From positions 1 to 64,000 of the forward strand of contig CAZGQD010000004.1 in assembly GCA_964527395.1 (NCBI GenBank): a stretch of 64,000 nucleotides of DNA, written 5' to 3'. The stretch comes from GCA-2688265 sp964527395. Lineage in GTDB: Archaea > Nanobdellota > Nanobdellia > Woesearchaeales > GW2011-AR9. Every line of letters begins with the position of its first letter. Position 1 is the stretch's first letter. Shown here piece after piece: positions 53,199 to 61,929 of the stretch. The notes below the pieces were generated by a model. That model searched no databases. It worked only from the letters and a program-made list of their open reading frames with translations, and was not told the origin of the DNA. The translations under genes and the position numbers were made by a program.

Positions 53199-54329
53199 AT
53201 GGCACTTAAAAGCAAAACCCAGAAATCCAGAGCAACTAAAAGTAGCTCCAGCTCTAAGAAAAAAACAAAAAAAGCAGCAAAAAAAACAAAAAAAAAGCAT
53301 GTTTCTCAGGAAGTAACAAATTCAAAAACCAAACGATCATCTTCAAAAGAAAATTACTCTTCACTAATCAATAACATCTCTTCTTTACTAGAACAAGGCA
53401 GAAAGCAAAGTTTCATTGCAGTAAACACTATCTTGATAAAAACATATTGGGAGATAGGAAAAAAGATAGTAAAATATGAGCAAAAAGGCAAAGAAAAAGC
53501 AGAATACGGCTCTTCTCTATTAAAAAATCTCTCAAAAGACCTAAAATTAAAGCATGGTAAAGGTTTTGGTAGGAATAACGTTTACCTTATGAGACAATTA
53601 TATTTAAGATATCCAAAATTCCGGACACTGTCCGGAAAATTAACATGGAGTCATTACACTGAAATTATAAATATAGATGATAAATTAGAACGTTCATTTT
53701 ATGAAAAACAAGCAGAATACGAAGGATGGTCAGTAAGGGAACTAAAAAGGCAAATAAATTCTGCATTGTTCTTAAGAATTGCTTTAAGTAAGGACAAAAA
53801 AGGCGTTCTAAAACTATCCAAAAGAGGAAATTTGATAGAAAAAGCTCAAGACATTGTAAAAGACCCTTACATTTTTGAATTTCTAGCTATACCAGAAGAC
53901 TACAAATACTCAGAAAAGGAGCTAGAACAAAAAATAATAGACAACTTACAATTATTTTTGCTAGAACTAGGCAAGGGCTTCACTTTTGTAAAACGTCAAT
54001 ACAGAATAACTCTTGCAAATACTCATTATTATGTAGATTTGGTATTCTACCACAGAATTCTAAAATGTTTTGTTTTAATAGACCTTAAAATAAATCAAGC
54101 TACTCACAAAGACATAGGTCAAATGAATATGTACTTAAATTACTTCAAATCAGAAGAAAATACTAAATCAGACAATCCTCCTATAGGGATAGTTTTATCA
54201 GCACAAAAAGATAATCTTTTAGTTGAATACGCTTTAGGTGGAATAACAAATAAACTTTTCGTTTCCAAATACAAATTGTATCTACCAGATAAAAAAGAAC
54301 TAGAAAAACAAATCAGCACATTCATTTAA
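53199..54329 (+). CDS. DUF1016 (YhcG-type) PDDEXK nuclease-family protein
   Basis: Residues about 60-205 form the DUF1016 N-terminal domain: T-Y-W-E-I-G-K-K-I, G-F-G-R-N-N-V-Y-L-M-R-Q, L-T-W-S-H-Y-T-E-I and S-F-Y-E-K-Q-A-E-Y-E-G-W-S-V-R-E-L-K-R-Q-I. The C-terminal domain has the nuclease strand order Y-Y-V-D-L-V-F-Y-H-R and F-V-L-I-D-L-K-I. The first 50 residues are a Ser/Lys-rich basic tail. A near-perfect palindrome at codons 141-147 encodes the segment before L-T-W-S-H-Y. Its position, 11 bp after the MNT gene, makes a HEPN-MNT-DUF1016 accessory module. Confidence 0.9.
   Translation: MALKSKTQKSRATKSSSSSKKKTKKAAKKTKKKHVSQEVTNSKTKRSSSKENYSSLINNISSLLEQGRKQSFIAVNTILIKTYWEIGKKIVKYEQKGKEKAEYGSSLLKNLSKDLKLKHGKGFGRNNVYLMRQLYLRYPKFRTLSGKLTWSHYTEIINIDDKLERSFYEKQAEYEGWSVRELKRQINSALFLRIALSKDKKGVLKLSKRGNLIEKAQDIVKDPYIFEFLAIPEDYKYSEKELEQKIIDNLQLFLLELGKGFTFVKRQYRITLANTHYYVDLVFYHRILKCFVLIDLKINQATHKDIGQMNMYLNYFKSEENTKSDNPPIGIVLSAQKDNLLVEYALGGITNKLFVSKYKLYLPDKKELEKQISTFI
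53619..53637. repeat. In-gene palindrome within the DUF1016 coding sequence
   Basis: TTCCGGACA (53619-53627), a single C, and TGTCCGGAA (53629-53637) form a perfect 19-bp palindrome that begins on a codon boundary and encodes F141 to G146/K147, just before the conserved L-T-W-S-H-Y. It is G+C-rich within an AT-rich gene. Confidence 0.9.
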
Positions 54330-54339
54330 TAACAAAAAG

Positions 54340-57117
54340 ATGGCAAGAACAAGCAAAAAGAGACTTAGTAAGCACAAGAAAGCTAGAACTAGTTCTAAAG
54401 CAACTCTAGCAGATATCTTTACTCTAAAGAAGATTCCTTTTGTTTTGTTATTGAGTATTGTTTTAGTGGCTTTATTGGTTAATGTCTTGCCTGGTGATGG
54501 TGCTTTGGTTGGCGCAGCTTATACTACTTACAATGATTTAAGTATAGGTGATTATTTAGTCCAACCAGACGGTTATTTCTACGAAGTAACAAAAATTGAA
54601 GATGATGATGTTTTCATTTCTTCTTATAATTCTGATGGTTCTAGAGCAAGTGAAAATATTAAAGTTCCAGATCCAACTGTAAATTATAAAGAGGGTTCAT
54701 CTGTTTACACTAATTTTGATGCTGCCAAAAGTCAAGCAAAAATAAATGCAGAAGAATATGCCTCTTCCACTCAAACTGCTGCTGAAATTTTAGCAGATGA
54801 CTCAACTGAAGTAGATGCTTCCACTCCATTAGCAGATGAAGATGAATTTGAAGATTTTGAATTTGGTTCTGCTATTGACGGAATAGTAGTACATGAAAGT
54901 TCATACAAATACGAAAGCGATGTAGAAGATGTTACAGATATATATATCACTTCTGATCAAGTAGGAGTAAGCCTTGAAAACCAAGAATTAGTTGTAGATG
55001 GAACAACTTACGATAATGTTTATTATATTCAACAAGAAGATGGTTCTTGGGAATCAGATTTGGGAACAGCAGCAGACGCAGCAACTACAAAAAAGCTAAA
55101 TGAAGCTACTAGTACATTAGAAGCAAACGAACACTATGCAACTATCACAAACGCTGATGGTACTGTTACATTCGTTGACAGATCTGCCAAAGAAGATCAA
55201 GATGAGTTAACTTATAACAGAATCTCAGAAGAATTTGTTGTTGATATGCAAATAACTGATGAAACAGAAATAGAAATTGAAAGTACTGGAGGAGCAATAG
55301 TAGTAACTGCTGGAGATTCAAAAATAACTTATGAAGAACAAACTCCTACAACTGGATTTACTTATTTAGATACTACTTTTGAATATACTAACGCTGATGG
55401 AACTAAAACAACTGATGGCGCTAGATTATATCTTCTAGAAGACGGTACAAAGATCAAATCAGATCTAGATGGAAATATTAATGATTACGAAGGTTACTCT
55501 GGTAACTATGGTGGGACTGGACCAGTTGAACTAAGTAAAGGAAAAGAAGGAGATAAGCAAGACAAATTAAAGATTACTTCAACAACTAAAGATGCTGATA
55601 AATCTTCTACGACAGAATATGAATACAGCAAAGGATCTACTACTACAAGAACAGATACAAACTACCGAAGTTCTACAGTAGATACTTATTCAAGAACTAA
55701 TCATAATGGGGATAAAACTACCAGTTCAGGTACAATCACTGATTTAGATTCAGATAAAACTTACTATTATGATGTTCCTGAAGAAGGTGGAGCATATGTT
55801 CTTAATGAAAAGGGAGAATTAGTTGGAGTAAAAACAGGTGTTGAAGCTGGAGATACAATAACAACATCACCTGAAGACGGTGGATCAGATATGTATTACG
55901 TAACAGAAGATGGTAAAACAGTGGGTAAATTAAGAACTGGAGCAGACATTAATGATGGTATCCAAGAAAGCGATTTATCAAGTACAACAGATCCAGATTG
56001 CAGTACAGATCCTCAAGTTTGCACACTACAAACCCAAAAATCCCTCCAAACAACCTTCTCAACACTATCAACAGCAGTTGGAGAGATAGGTTCAACTCAA
56101 TTCTTCTCTAGTATGTTAGGAGCAGACGACGCAGTAGCAAGAGTCTTAGGTTTCGACGACATTGAAGCTTGGGATCGATGGTTCTCAGGAACTATCTTAG
56201 CTGAAGGCTACTTTGAATCATTAATTTGTGCAAGTAAATATCCTGACATTCAATCATCAGATGGTGTTTTTGTAGATAACGGTCACGGTTTCCAATCTGT
56301 AGGTTCAGTTAACGGAGAAATCAGCTACAGAACCAGTCCACAACCAATTTTGTGCTACCCTAACGAAGAAGGAGACTATGCATGCCCAGTTACAGCATAC
56401 GAATGTTCAACAGAAGGTTATTGTATTGACGATAACGAAGACATAATTGAGGGTTACTTGTACAAATTCAGTTGGGGTATTAGAGCACCATCAGACAAAT
56501 CTTTAACACCTTACAGCGATGAATCTTCGCCAGGATACGTAAGTTACAATATTGTTGCCTACAAAACTGACTTAAGCAACCAAAATGATGTAAACAGTAT
56601 TACTGGAACCTTAGACACAAATTGTGCAGACACTATGTCTTCGTTAGAATCAGACTTAGCTGGTGGAAACCCAAATTGTATTCCATTATACGTAGATGGT
56701 TCAGCCAACACCAAAAACCCACTAGTTCTTTTGGGTGGAGAAGGTGACGGTCAGACAGTTATGGTTTGGTCTACAAAAAACAACTACGAATCAATCTGTA
56801 TCCATTGGTCAGACGCTCCTTATACACAAGCTTATGGTCTTTTTGGAGAAGGAGCAAACTTTCTTTCAGGCGTAATTCCTGGTGATGGTTCTTATCCAAC
56901 AAAACAAGAGATGGCTACAAATGGAAAAGGAAACTACTTAGCTCCAAGTTACTGCTCTAAAGTAATTGACTTAGAACTAGGCACTGTTGGTTTAGAAAAC
57001 TTTGAAGACTTAGACGATCGATACACAACCACATCAAGCGCATCTAACACAGCAGGCTCAGAATCAGTAACTACTGCAGATGTAGGAACTACTGTAGGCC
57101 AGGTTAGCTTTCCATGA
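54340..57117 (+). CDS. Large secreted protein with basic N-terminal anchor, 925 aa
   Basis: A basic cytoplasmic start (M-A-R-T-S-K-K-R-L-S-K-H-K-K-A-R) is followed by a transmembrane segment (F-V-L-L-L-S-I-V-L-V-A-L-L-V). Residues 55-555 are low-complexity, Thr/Asp/Glu/Gly-rich (K-T-T-S-S-G-T-I-T). Residues about 560-880 are a more conserved Cys-containing domain (W-D-R-W-F-S-G-T-I-L; C-P-V-T-A-Y-E-C). Codon third positions move from T toward C near 56,020, which suggests a mosaic origin. Probably a surface protein related in role to the 1182-residue protein upstream. Confidence 0.65.
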   Translation: MARTSKKRLSKHKKARTSSKATLADIFTLKKIPFVLLLSIVLVALLVNVLPGDGALVGAAYTTYNDLSIGDYLVQPDGYFYEVTKIEDDDVFISSYNSDGSRASENIKVPDPTVNYKEGSSVYTNFDAAKSQAKINAEEYASSTQTAAEILADDSTEVDASTPLADEDEFEDFEFGSAIDGIVVHESSYKYESDVEDVTDIYITSDQVGVSLENQELVVDGTTYDNVYYIQQEDGSWESDLGTAADAATTKKLNEATSTLEANEHYATITNADGTVTFVDRSAKEDQDELTYNRISEEFVVDMQITDETEIEIESTGGAIVVTAGDSKITYEEQTPTTGFTYLDTTFEYTNADGTKTTDGARLYLLEDGTKIKSDLDGNINDYEGYSGNYGGTGPVELSKGKEGDKQDKLKITSTTKDADKSSTTEYEYSKGSTTTRTDTNYRSSTVDTYSRTNHNGDKTTSSGTITDLDSDKTYYYDVPEEGGAYVLNEKGELVGVKTGVEAGDTITTSPEDGGSDMYYVTEDGKTVGKLRTGADINDGIQESDLSSTTDPDCSTDPQVCTLQTQKSLQTTFSTLSTAVGEIGSTQFFSSMLGADDAVARVLGFDDIEAWDRWFSGTILAEGYFESLICASKYPDIQSSDGVFVDNGHGFQSVGSVNGEISYRTSPQPILCYPNEEGDYACPVTAYECSTEGYCIDDNEDIIEGYLYKFSWGIRAPSDKSLTPYSDESSPGYVSYNIVAYKTDLSNQNDVNSITGTLDTNCADTMSSLESDLAGGNPNCIPLYVDGSANTKNPLVLLGGEGDGQTVMVWSTKNNYESICIHWSDAPYTQAYGLFGEGANFLSGVIPGDGSYPTKQEMATNGKGNYLAPSYCSKVIDLELGTVGLENFEDLDDRYTTTSSASNTAGSESVTTADVGTTVGQVSFP

Positions 57118-57151
57118 ACCTTTATATACCAAAACATCAAACAAATAGACT

Positions 57152-58015
57152 ATGCAAGATAAAAAATCATCTCTAATCACCAATATCAAAGCAAAAGCAA
57201 AGGAATTCATAAACACTTTCAAGACTAAAGAATTCAAAACATCAATAACTATAGATTTAGTCACAATTGCTTTAATCATAGCAACAATCCTTCTAGCAAA
57301 CAGCCTACTAAATTCCAGTTCAGAACTGTTCGTAGACCTCTACGAAAACAATCCTATTGACCAAATATTATATGGAGAAAATCTTCAAGATATAGACAAT
57401 TTAACTAAAAACATCCAACTATTAATGTTAAAGCTAGTATCCTTAACAATTCTAACTTTAGTTACTATCATAGGCCTCTACAGTTACTCTAGAAACCTAC
57501 TTTGGAACAAAATAAACAAGAAAAAACAAAAAACTTGGAAAAAGTGGACTTTATTCATTTTCCCACAATTAATCATTCTAACATTAATCACGGTACTACT
57601 AATCCTAATAAAGACACTCATCTTATGGGTCATCCAAACAATCTTCAACCTCTACTTAGAAAGTATTACCTTCAACATAATTGACCAAATCTTACTTGTA
57701 ATCATCCTTTTCATCTTGCTCCACATCACAATAGTGAGCAACTACACTTTCCATAAAGAGAAATTAATCTGGAAATCCATTGGTGATAGTTACCAACACA
57801 TAAAACAAACACTAAGCACCCTAAAATCCACGGCTACAGCAGCTCTAATCTACATCTTACTAAACACAATTTTCATAGGAGTCTTATACAACTTCATCAC
57901 TAAGAACCAAATTCTAAACATCACAATCCAAGTAATCATCTTAGCAATCTCAGTAGCATACTTAAGAACCAAATGGTACCAAGACTCAAAAAACACTCTA
58001 AGCCACCACAAATAA
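57152..58015 (+). CDS. Multi-pass membrane protein, 287 aa
   Basis: A short Lys-rich cytoplasmic start is followed by about six hydrophobic helices (I-T-I-D-L-V-T-I-A-L-I-I-A-T; L-M-L-K-L-V-S-L-T-I-L; L-I-I-L-T-L-I-T-V-L-L; I-I-D-Q-I-L-L-V-I-I-L-F). No transporter signature or catalytic motif is visible. It closes the surface-protein cluster but has its own TATA-like TTTATATACC about 28 bp before ATG 57152. Confidence 0.7.
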   Translation: MQDKKSSLITNIKAKAKEFINTFKTKEFKTSITIDLVTIALIIATILLANSLLNSSSELFVDLYENNPIDQILYGENLQDIDNLTKNIQLLMLKLVSLTILTLVTIIGLYSYSRNLLWNKINKKKQKTWKKWTLFIFPQLIILTLITVLLILIKTLILWVIQTIFNLYLESITFNIIDQILLVIILFILLHITIVSNYTFHKEKLIWKSIGDSYQHIKQTLSTLKSTATAALIYILLNTIFIGVLYNFITKNQILNITIQVIILAISVAYLRTKWYQDSKNTLSHHK

Positions 58016-58076
58016 CTACAAAAACCCACAAATAACAACACAAAGTCCTTATATATTAGCAAATAAAAATCAAAAC

Positions 58077-59312
58077 ATGCTCAATAACAAGCAATCCCAA
58101 CCTCTAGCCAACAAAATAAGACCAACAGACCTATCTACATACCAAGGTCAAGAAGACATTGTAGGAAACGACAAACCCTTAAGAAAGCTCTTAAGCAAAA
58201 ACCTTCTTCCAATTTCCATCATCTTCTGGGGTCCTCCTGGTTCAGGAAAAACAACTCTAGCAAAAATCTTAGCAAATATGAAAGGCTATGATTTCGTAGA
58301 ACTCAGTGCAGTTAACGCTAAAAAAGCAGACATCACAGCTGCCATTAACAAACAACAACTAACAAGAAAAAGAACCATTTTGTTCCTAGACGAAATTCAC
58401 AGGTTCAACAAAGCCCAACAAGACGCCCTTCTCCCTCACGTTGAAAAAGGCACAATTACTTTAATAGGTGCAACTACAGAAAACCCAAGTTTCGAAGTAA
58501 ATTCAGCTCTATTGTCAAGATCACAAGTCTTCATTCTCAAGCCACTAACAACAGCCAACCTAACACAGATCATAACAAACGCCATCAACAACAAAGAACT
58601 AGGCCTAGGAAATAACCCTCCAACAATAACTAAAGAAAACATCACTCTTATAGCAAAACTAGCAAACGGCGATGCCAGATCTGCCTTAAACATTCTAGAG
58701 CTAGCAAATAGCCTAAGAGACAACAAAAGCAACGAAATCACCAAAGACATAATCAAAACAGCCATCCAAACACAAACAATTAGATACGACAAAAATGGCG
58801 AAGAACATTATAACATAATCTCAGCCCTACACAAATCTATGAGGGACAGCGACATTGAAGCTTCTATTTACTGGTGTTCAAGAATGATAGTTGCAGGCGA
58901 AGACCCAAAATACATAGTACGAAGAATGATCAGATTCGCCAGTGAAGACATAGGCAACGCAGATACAAACGCCCTAACTTTAGCAATAAACACTAAACAT
59001 ACAGTAGAGTTCTTAGGCTATCCTGAATGTGACACAGCTTTGGTTCAATTAGCAATTTACTTAGCCAAAGCCAAAAAAGACAACAGAGCATATTTAGCAA
59101 GCAAAAAAACAAAGCAATTAATCAAAGAAACAGGCAATCTACAGGTTCCTTTAGTCATGCGAAACGCTCCAACCAAACTAATGAAAGACCTAAACTACGG
59201 AAAAGACTACAAATACGCCCACACTAACCAAGAAGAATCAAAGAATCAGCAGCATCTCCCGGATGAATTGCATGCTAAAGATATTAATTTGTATGAAGAG
59301 AAAGAAGATTAA
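58077..59312 (+). CDS. rarA: RarA/MgsA-family AAA+ ATPase (replication-associated recombination)
   Basis: Walker A is W-G-P-P-G-S-G-K-T-T (51-60), Walker B with R-T-I-L-F-L-D-E-I-H-R-F (99-110), sensor 1 in L-I-G-A-T-T-E-N-P-S-F and an N-G-D-A-R-S-A-L-N sensor 2, all diagnostic of RarA/WRNIP1. The C-terminal region (K-S-M-R-D-S-D-I-E-A-S-I-Y-W; D-P-K-Y-I-V-R-R-M-I-R-F-A-S-E-D-I-G) is the tetramerisation domain. RarA acts on stalled replication forks. It is bacterial-type and scattered in archaea. The TATA-like CTTATATATTAG lies about 28 bp before ATG 58077. Confidence 0.95.
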   Translation: MLNNKQSQPLANKIRPTDLSTYQGQEDIVGNDKPLRKLLSKNLLPISIIFWGPPGSGKTTLAKILANMKGYDFVELSAVNAKKADITAAINKQQLTRKRTILFLDEIHRFNKAQQDALLPHVEKGTITLIGATTENPSFEVNSALLSRSQVFILKPLTTANLTQIITNAINNKELGLGNNPPTITKENITLIAKLANGDARSALNILELANSLRDNKSNEITKDIIKTAIQTQTIRYDKNGEEHYNIISALHKSMRDSDIEASIYWCSRMIVAGEDPKYIVRRMIRFASEDIGNADTNALTLAINTKHTVEFLGYPECDTALVQLAIYLAKAKKDNRAYLASKKTKQLIKETGNLQVPLVMRNAPTKLMKDLNYGKDYKYAHTNQEESKNQQHLPDELHAKDINLYEEKED

Positions 59313-59665
59313 GGATAAGACCTAATGTATAAAAATATCAAAATAATTATGATTAATAGTAAAAAAAGTCTTGGGTCTATTTGACCTTTTTTATTTTTAA
59401 CCACTGATTTCACATTATTTTTCCAAACTTCCAGCTCTTTAATTCTATTTTTTATATCAAATTTCTCTTTAAAAAGGCTAACTTGCAACTTATTTTGTTC
59501 AATTTTGTTATAAATATCAAATATTATCAAAAATAAAATTGTAATTAGAATAATTCCAAAAAATAGTAGCTTACCTTCCATCCCTGCTTTTGTTGGATCA
59601 TAGAATATTGCTAACCCTCCCAATATCACTAAGGCTACTATCTGAATCCAAGCATCTTGTTTCAT
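59309..59665 (-). CDS. Small membrane protein with coiled coil, 118 aa
   Basis: Two N-terminal hydrophobic helices (I-V-A-L-V-I-L-G-G-L-A; L-L-F-F-G-I-I-L-I-T-I-L-F-L-I-I) are followed by a charged coiled-coil-like segment (E-K-F-D-I-K-N-R-I-K-E-L-E-V-W) and a C-terminal hydrophobic helix (L-F-L-L-L-I-I-I-I-L-I-F). The last 4 bp overlap the convergent rarA gene. No function is recognised. Confidence 0.6.
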   Translation of the reverse strand: MKQDAWIQIVALVILGGLAIFYDPTKAGMEGKLLFFGIILITILFLIIFDIYNKIEQNKLQVSLFKEKFDIKNRIKELEVWKNNVKSVVKNKKGQIDPRLFLLLIIIILIFLYIRSYP

Positions 59666-59749
59666 AAATCAAGAAGGTCCTAAGATAATATAAAGCTTCC
59701 TCACCAAAAATAATGAAAAATAGAAACAAAATAAAAAGAAAAAACAAAC

Positions 59750-60334
59750 TTAACTTACAGTAATAATTAAGTCTCCACCATATTCTACTGACCAAACTTT
59801 CCATTGTCCAGGAGCTGTAAATGTGTGCGTATAGCTTTCTCCATAAAGTATTAAATCAGATAACATAATCTCACTTCTCTTCTCAACATTCTGAAATGTA
59901 AGTGTAATATCTAAATCACTTCTCCCTTTTTCGTTCATATTCAAGAAGCTAACTGATCCTCCAACAGCAACGTTATATTCACTAACATCAAACCCATCTG
60001 GTCCAAGTAGTGTTATATCTCCTGTAGACACAACAGTCTCACTAGCAGATTCAGGCATCCCAGGAACAATTGTAGCAACATATTCATCTCCATTAACTTC
60101 TTCAACAATTTGCACATCTTCCATCATGTCTGCATCTTCTTCAATTACTTCTTCAACCATATCATCTTCAGAAACACTTTCTTCTTCAGAGGATTCATCT
60201 ATCTCAGAATCTTCCATCATCTCTTCTGTATCTTTATGACTTTCATCAGAACTACTGCTTCCATAATCTACACATGATACAAGTAAGAACATGCTAAGAA
60301 TAGCCAATCCAATAAATAAAATACTTTTTCTCAT
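59750..60334 (-). CDS. Lipoprotein with acidic linker and cupredoxin-like domain
   Basis: The signal peptide ends in a lipobox-like L-L-V-S-C, so the mature protein is probably lipid-anchored. Residues 25-90 are extremely acidic (Asp/Glu/Ser/Met). The C-terminal 90 residues look like a cupredoxin fold: F-D-V-S-E-Y-N-V-A-V-G-G-S-V-S-F-L-N, then H-T-F-T-A-P-G-Q-W-K-V-W-S-V. A typical copper site would need two His, a Cys and a Met; only the His is apparent, so copper binding is doubtful. Confidence 0.7.
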   Translation of the reverse strand: MRKSILFIGLAILSMFLLVSCVDYGSSSSDESHKDTEEMMEDSEIDESSEEESVSEDDMVEEVIEEDADMMEDVQIVEEVNGDEYVATIVPGMPESASETVVSTGDITLLGPDGFDVSEYNVAVGGSVSFLNMNEKGRSDLDITLTFQNVEKRSEIMLSDLILYGESYTHTFTAPGQWKVWSVEYGGDLIITVS

Positions 60335-60449
60335 ATTATCTACCTCTTTTTACAATATATTAATCATAAATCAATCAAATCTAAACAAAGAACTCATTTT
60401 TATGTTTTACTGTTTAAAAGAAAATATTTTAAATATATTCCAGAAAAAA

Positions 60450-60743
60450 CTAAGCACCTAAATATACTTCTGCATGTGGCACTCCACCAATCTCAATCAC
60501 AGAAGCTTTATCTATAAAAGAAGAAAGTACTTTCACAGCCTCAGCACCACTCACATGCAGAATATAACTCCCTTTAGCCTTTTCAAGAATTTCAGCCTCA
60601 GACATCTCAGCCCCTTTATAAAATGAGGAACTAAAATCAAGCTGTAATTTCTCACTTTCAAACTTCTTACCAATAAGTTCAGCATCTGTTACAACTAATA
60701 TTGCTCCAGAAGGTGATTCACGCACATTTACAATCAATGTCAT
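60450..60743 (-). CDS. DUF424 protein (translation-associated operon member)
   Basis: It is a small archaeal DUF424 protein: I-V-N-V-R-E near the N-terminus, V-V-T-D-A-E-L-I-G-K-K-F-E, then F-Y-K-G-A and a C-terminal I-G-G-V-P-H-A-E-V. DUF424 is an archaea-specific conserved family. It begins 22 bp after the aIF2-beta stop codon, and this pairing with aIF2-beta is common, so it may be involved in translation. ATG 60743 is used; an in-frame TTG at 60749 is less likely. Confidence 0.85.
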   Translation of the reverse strand: MTLIVNVRESPSGAILVVTDAELIGKKFESEKLQLDFSSSFYKGAEMSEAEILEKAKGSYILHVSGAEAVKVLSSFIDKASVIEIGGVPHAEVYLGA

Positions 60744-60765
60744 TTTCAAACAAAACCCATAAAAT

Positions 60766-61179
60766 CTATTTCAAACTTTTAACAGGCTTCTTAGTTCCAC
60801 AAGCCATACATTTCAGATATGTAATTCCATTTCTATCAACAGTAAGTTGTGTATCAGGTTTGGAACATTCAGAACAAAATACGAATTCGCTAGCATATTT
60901 CTTAATTTTCTTATTAAGTGAACTTGCTGCTATTTTTGAAGCAAATATAACTCTATTTCCTCTCATTTTCCCAGCACTAGCTGTTTCACGCAGCAAATAC
61001 TTAAGCAAATGCTCAGTTTCCCGCCCAAGTGTTTTAGCTATAGCTGGCAGGTTAATAATCACAGTTTTGCTACCTTCAATATGTCCTTTAACCTTATCGA
61101 TGGTAAACCTAGATGACTCTGCAATTAGTTCTGGCAGTTCAGAATAAGCCTTATCTAGCATAGATTCATATTCACTCAT
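60766..61179 (-). CDS. eif2b: Translation initiation factor aIF2 beta subunit
   Basis: The core domain R-F-T-I-D-K-V-K-G-H-I-E-G-S-K-T-V-I-I-N, then L-G-R-E-T-E-H-L-L-K-Y-L-L-R-E-T, and a C-terminal zinc ribbon F-C-S-E-C-S-K-P-D-T ... K-C-M-A-C-G are all diagnostic. aIF2 delivers Met-tRNAi to the small ribosomal subunit. At 137 residues it is of normal archaeal length. A minus-strand TATA-like CTTTATAAAACG lies about 25 bp upstream of ATG 61179, and DUF424 is cotranscribed. Confidence 0.96.
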   Translation of the reverse strand: MSEYESMLDKAYSELPELIAESSRFTIDKVKGHIEGSKTVIINLPAIAKTLGRETEHLLKYLLRETASAGKMRGNRVIFASKIAASSLNKKIKKYASEFVFCSECSKPDTQLTVDRNGITYLKCMACGTKKPVKSLK

Positions 61180-61213
61180 AACAATACCGATCCCACACTC
61201 GTTTTATAAAGCT

Positions 61214-61450
61214 TTAGGTGCCTTTTCCATATCTCTTAGCAAAATTTTCAACACGAATACTCTTTTCTTTTTGAATTTGACGAATTTTTTTAATAAATCC
61301 AGGTCTAAGCTCAGGATCATTTTCAAATTCAATATACTCAGATACAACATATTCTATTGCTTCTGCTTTGTCTTTAAACCCAAACTTAGCTTTCACTATA
61401 TTCAATACTCTATTTGTGTTGTCATCTAATTCTATCAATGCTTGTACCAT
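61214..61450 (-). CDS. DUF2683-type protein, probable small regulator/antitoxin
   Basis: The sequence (M-V-Q-A-L-I-E-L-D-D-N-T-N-R-V-L-N-I-V-K-A-K-F-G-F-K-D-K-A-E-A-I-E) matches DUF2683, a small archaeal family with a ribbon-helix-helix-like N-terminus and an R-P-G-F-I-K-K-I C-terminal part. Such proteins often act as antitoxins with an adjacent RelE-type toxin; none is adjacent here. A GGTG ribosome binding site lies 8-11 nt before the ATG, and a palindrome overlaps the start region of its promoter. Confidence 0.8.
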   Translation of the reverse strand: MVQALIELDDNTNRVLNIVKAKFGFKDKAEAIEYVVSEYIEFENDPELRPGFIKKIRQIQKEKSIRVENFAKRYGKGT

Positions 61451-61461
61451 ATTAGTTCACC

Positions 61462-61484
61462 TAAGTCGGACTAAGTTAGACTTA
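61462..61484. promoter_or_regulatory. Palindromic operator candidate of the DUF2683 gene
   Basis: TAAGTC (61462-61467) and GACTTA (61479-61484) form an inverted repeat at the expected transcription start of the minus-strand DUF2683 gene, adjacent to a TATA-like CATATAAATAAG. The interior CTAAGTTAG is itself nearly palindromic. Position fits autorepression by the ribbon-helix-helix-like product. Confidence 0.55.
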
Positions 61485-61617
61485 TTTATATGAGTTTTGT
61501 CCAATTTTACGAAATTTTCACTATTTCACCGAAAAGTTTCCGAAAATTCCTACTAAAGACATATTTAAACTGACAAGCAGTAAAACTAAATGACAAAAAT
61601 AAAAGAAAATTTTATAA

Positions 61618-61641
61618 ATATCTATTATCTAAAAAAGATAT
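61618..61641. promoter_or_regulatory. Palindromic operator candidate upstream of the 61648 gene
   Basis: ATATCT (61618-61623) pairs with AGATAT (61636-61641) across 12 bp, between the TATA-like TTTTATAAATA (about 61610-61620) and the GTG start at 61648. A location for autoregulation of this two-gene operon. Confidence 0.45.
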
Positions 61642-61647
61642 CTTTGG

Positions 61648-61929
61648 GTGATCAGAATAATCGCTGAAGATTACACTTGGAAAGGAAAGTTCCTAGTTTT
61701 CACTTGGCACTTCAAAGAAGAGTTTGAGAGTATCAATAAACCATTAAGCTTCATTTTAGAGATATTAGAATTTGGAGAACATATCTTAGTCTCTAAAAGA
61801 CAAAACAAATACAATGTATTTTATCCATTTAAAGGAAAATTCCTTTGCATGTCTTATGTTGAGCATGAAAAAGTGATATTAATACACATCAAACCAATCA
61901 AAAGCAAACCAAAAGAGAGATTAAAATGA
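61648..61929 (+). CDS. Putative toxin of a two-gene toxin-antitoxin-like operon
   Basis: The 93-residue basic protein has the size and beta-rich character of small toxins (W-K-G-K-F-L-V-F-T-W-H-F-K-E-E-F-E; E-H-I-L-V-S-K-R-Q-N-K-Y-N-V-F-Y; V-I-L-I-H-I-K-P). It could be a DUF4258- or MqsR-like fold; this is not certain. GTG 61648 is the likely start, leaderless from the TATA box near 61615. It overlaps the next gene by 4 bp. Confidence 0.5.
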   Translation: MIRIIAEDYTWKGKFLVFTWHFKEEFESINKPLSFILEILEFGEHILVSKRQNKYNVFYPFKGKFLCMSYVEHEKVILIHIKPIKSKPKERLK

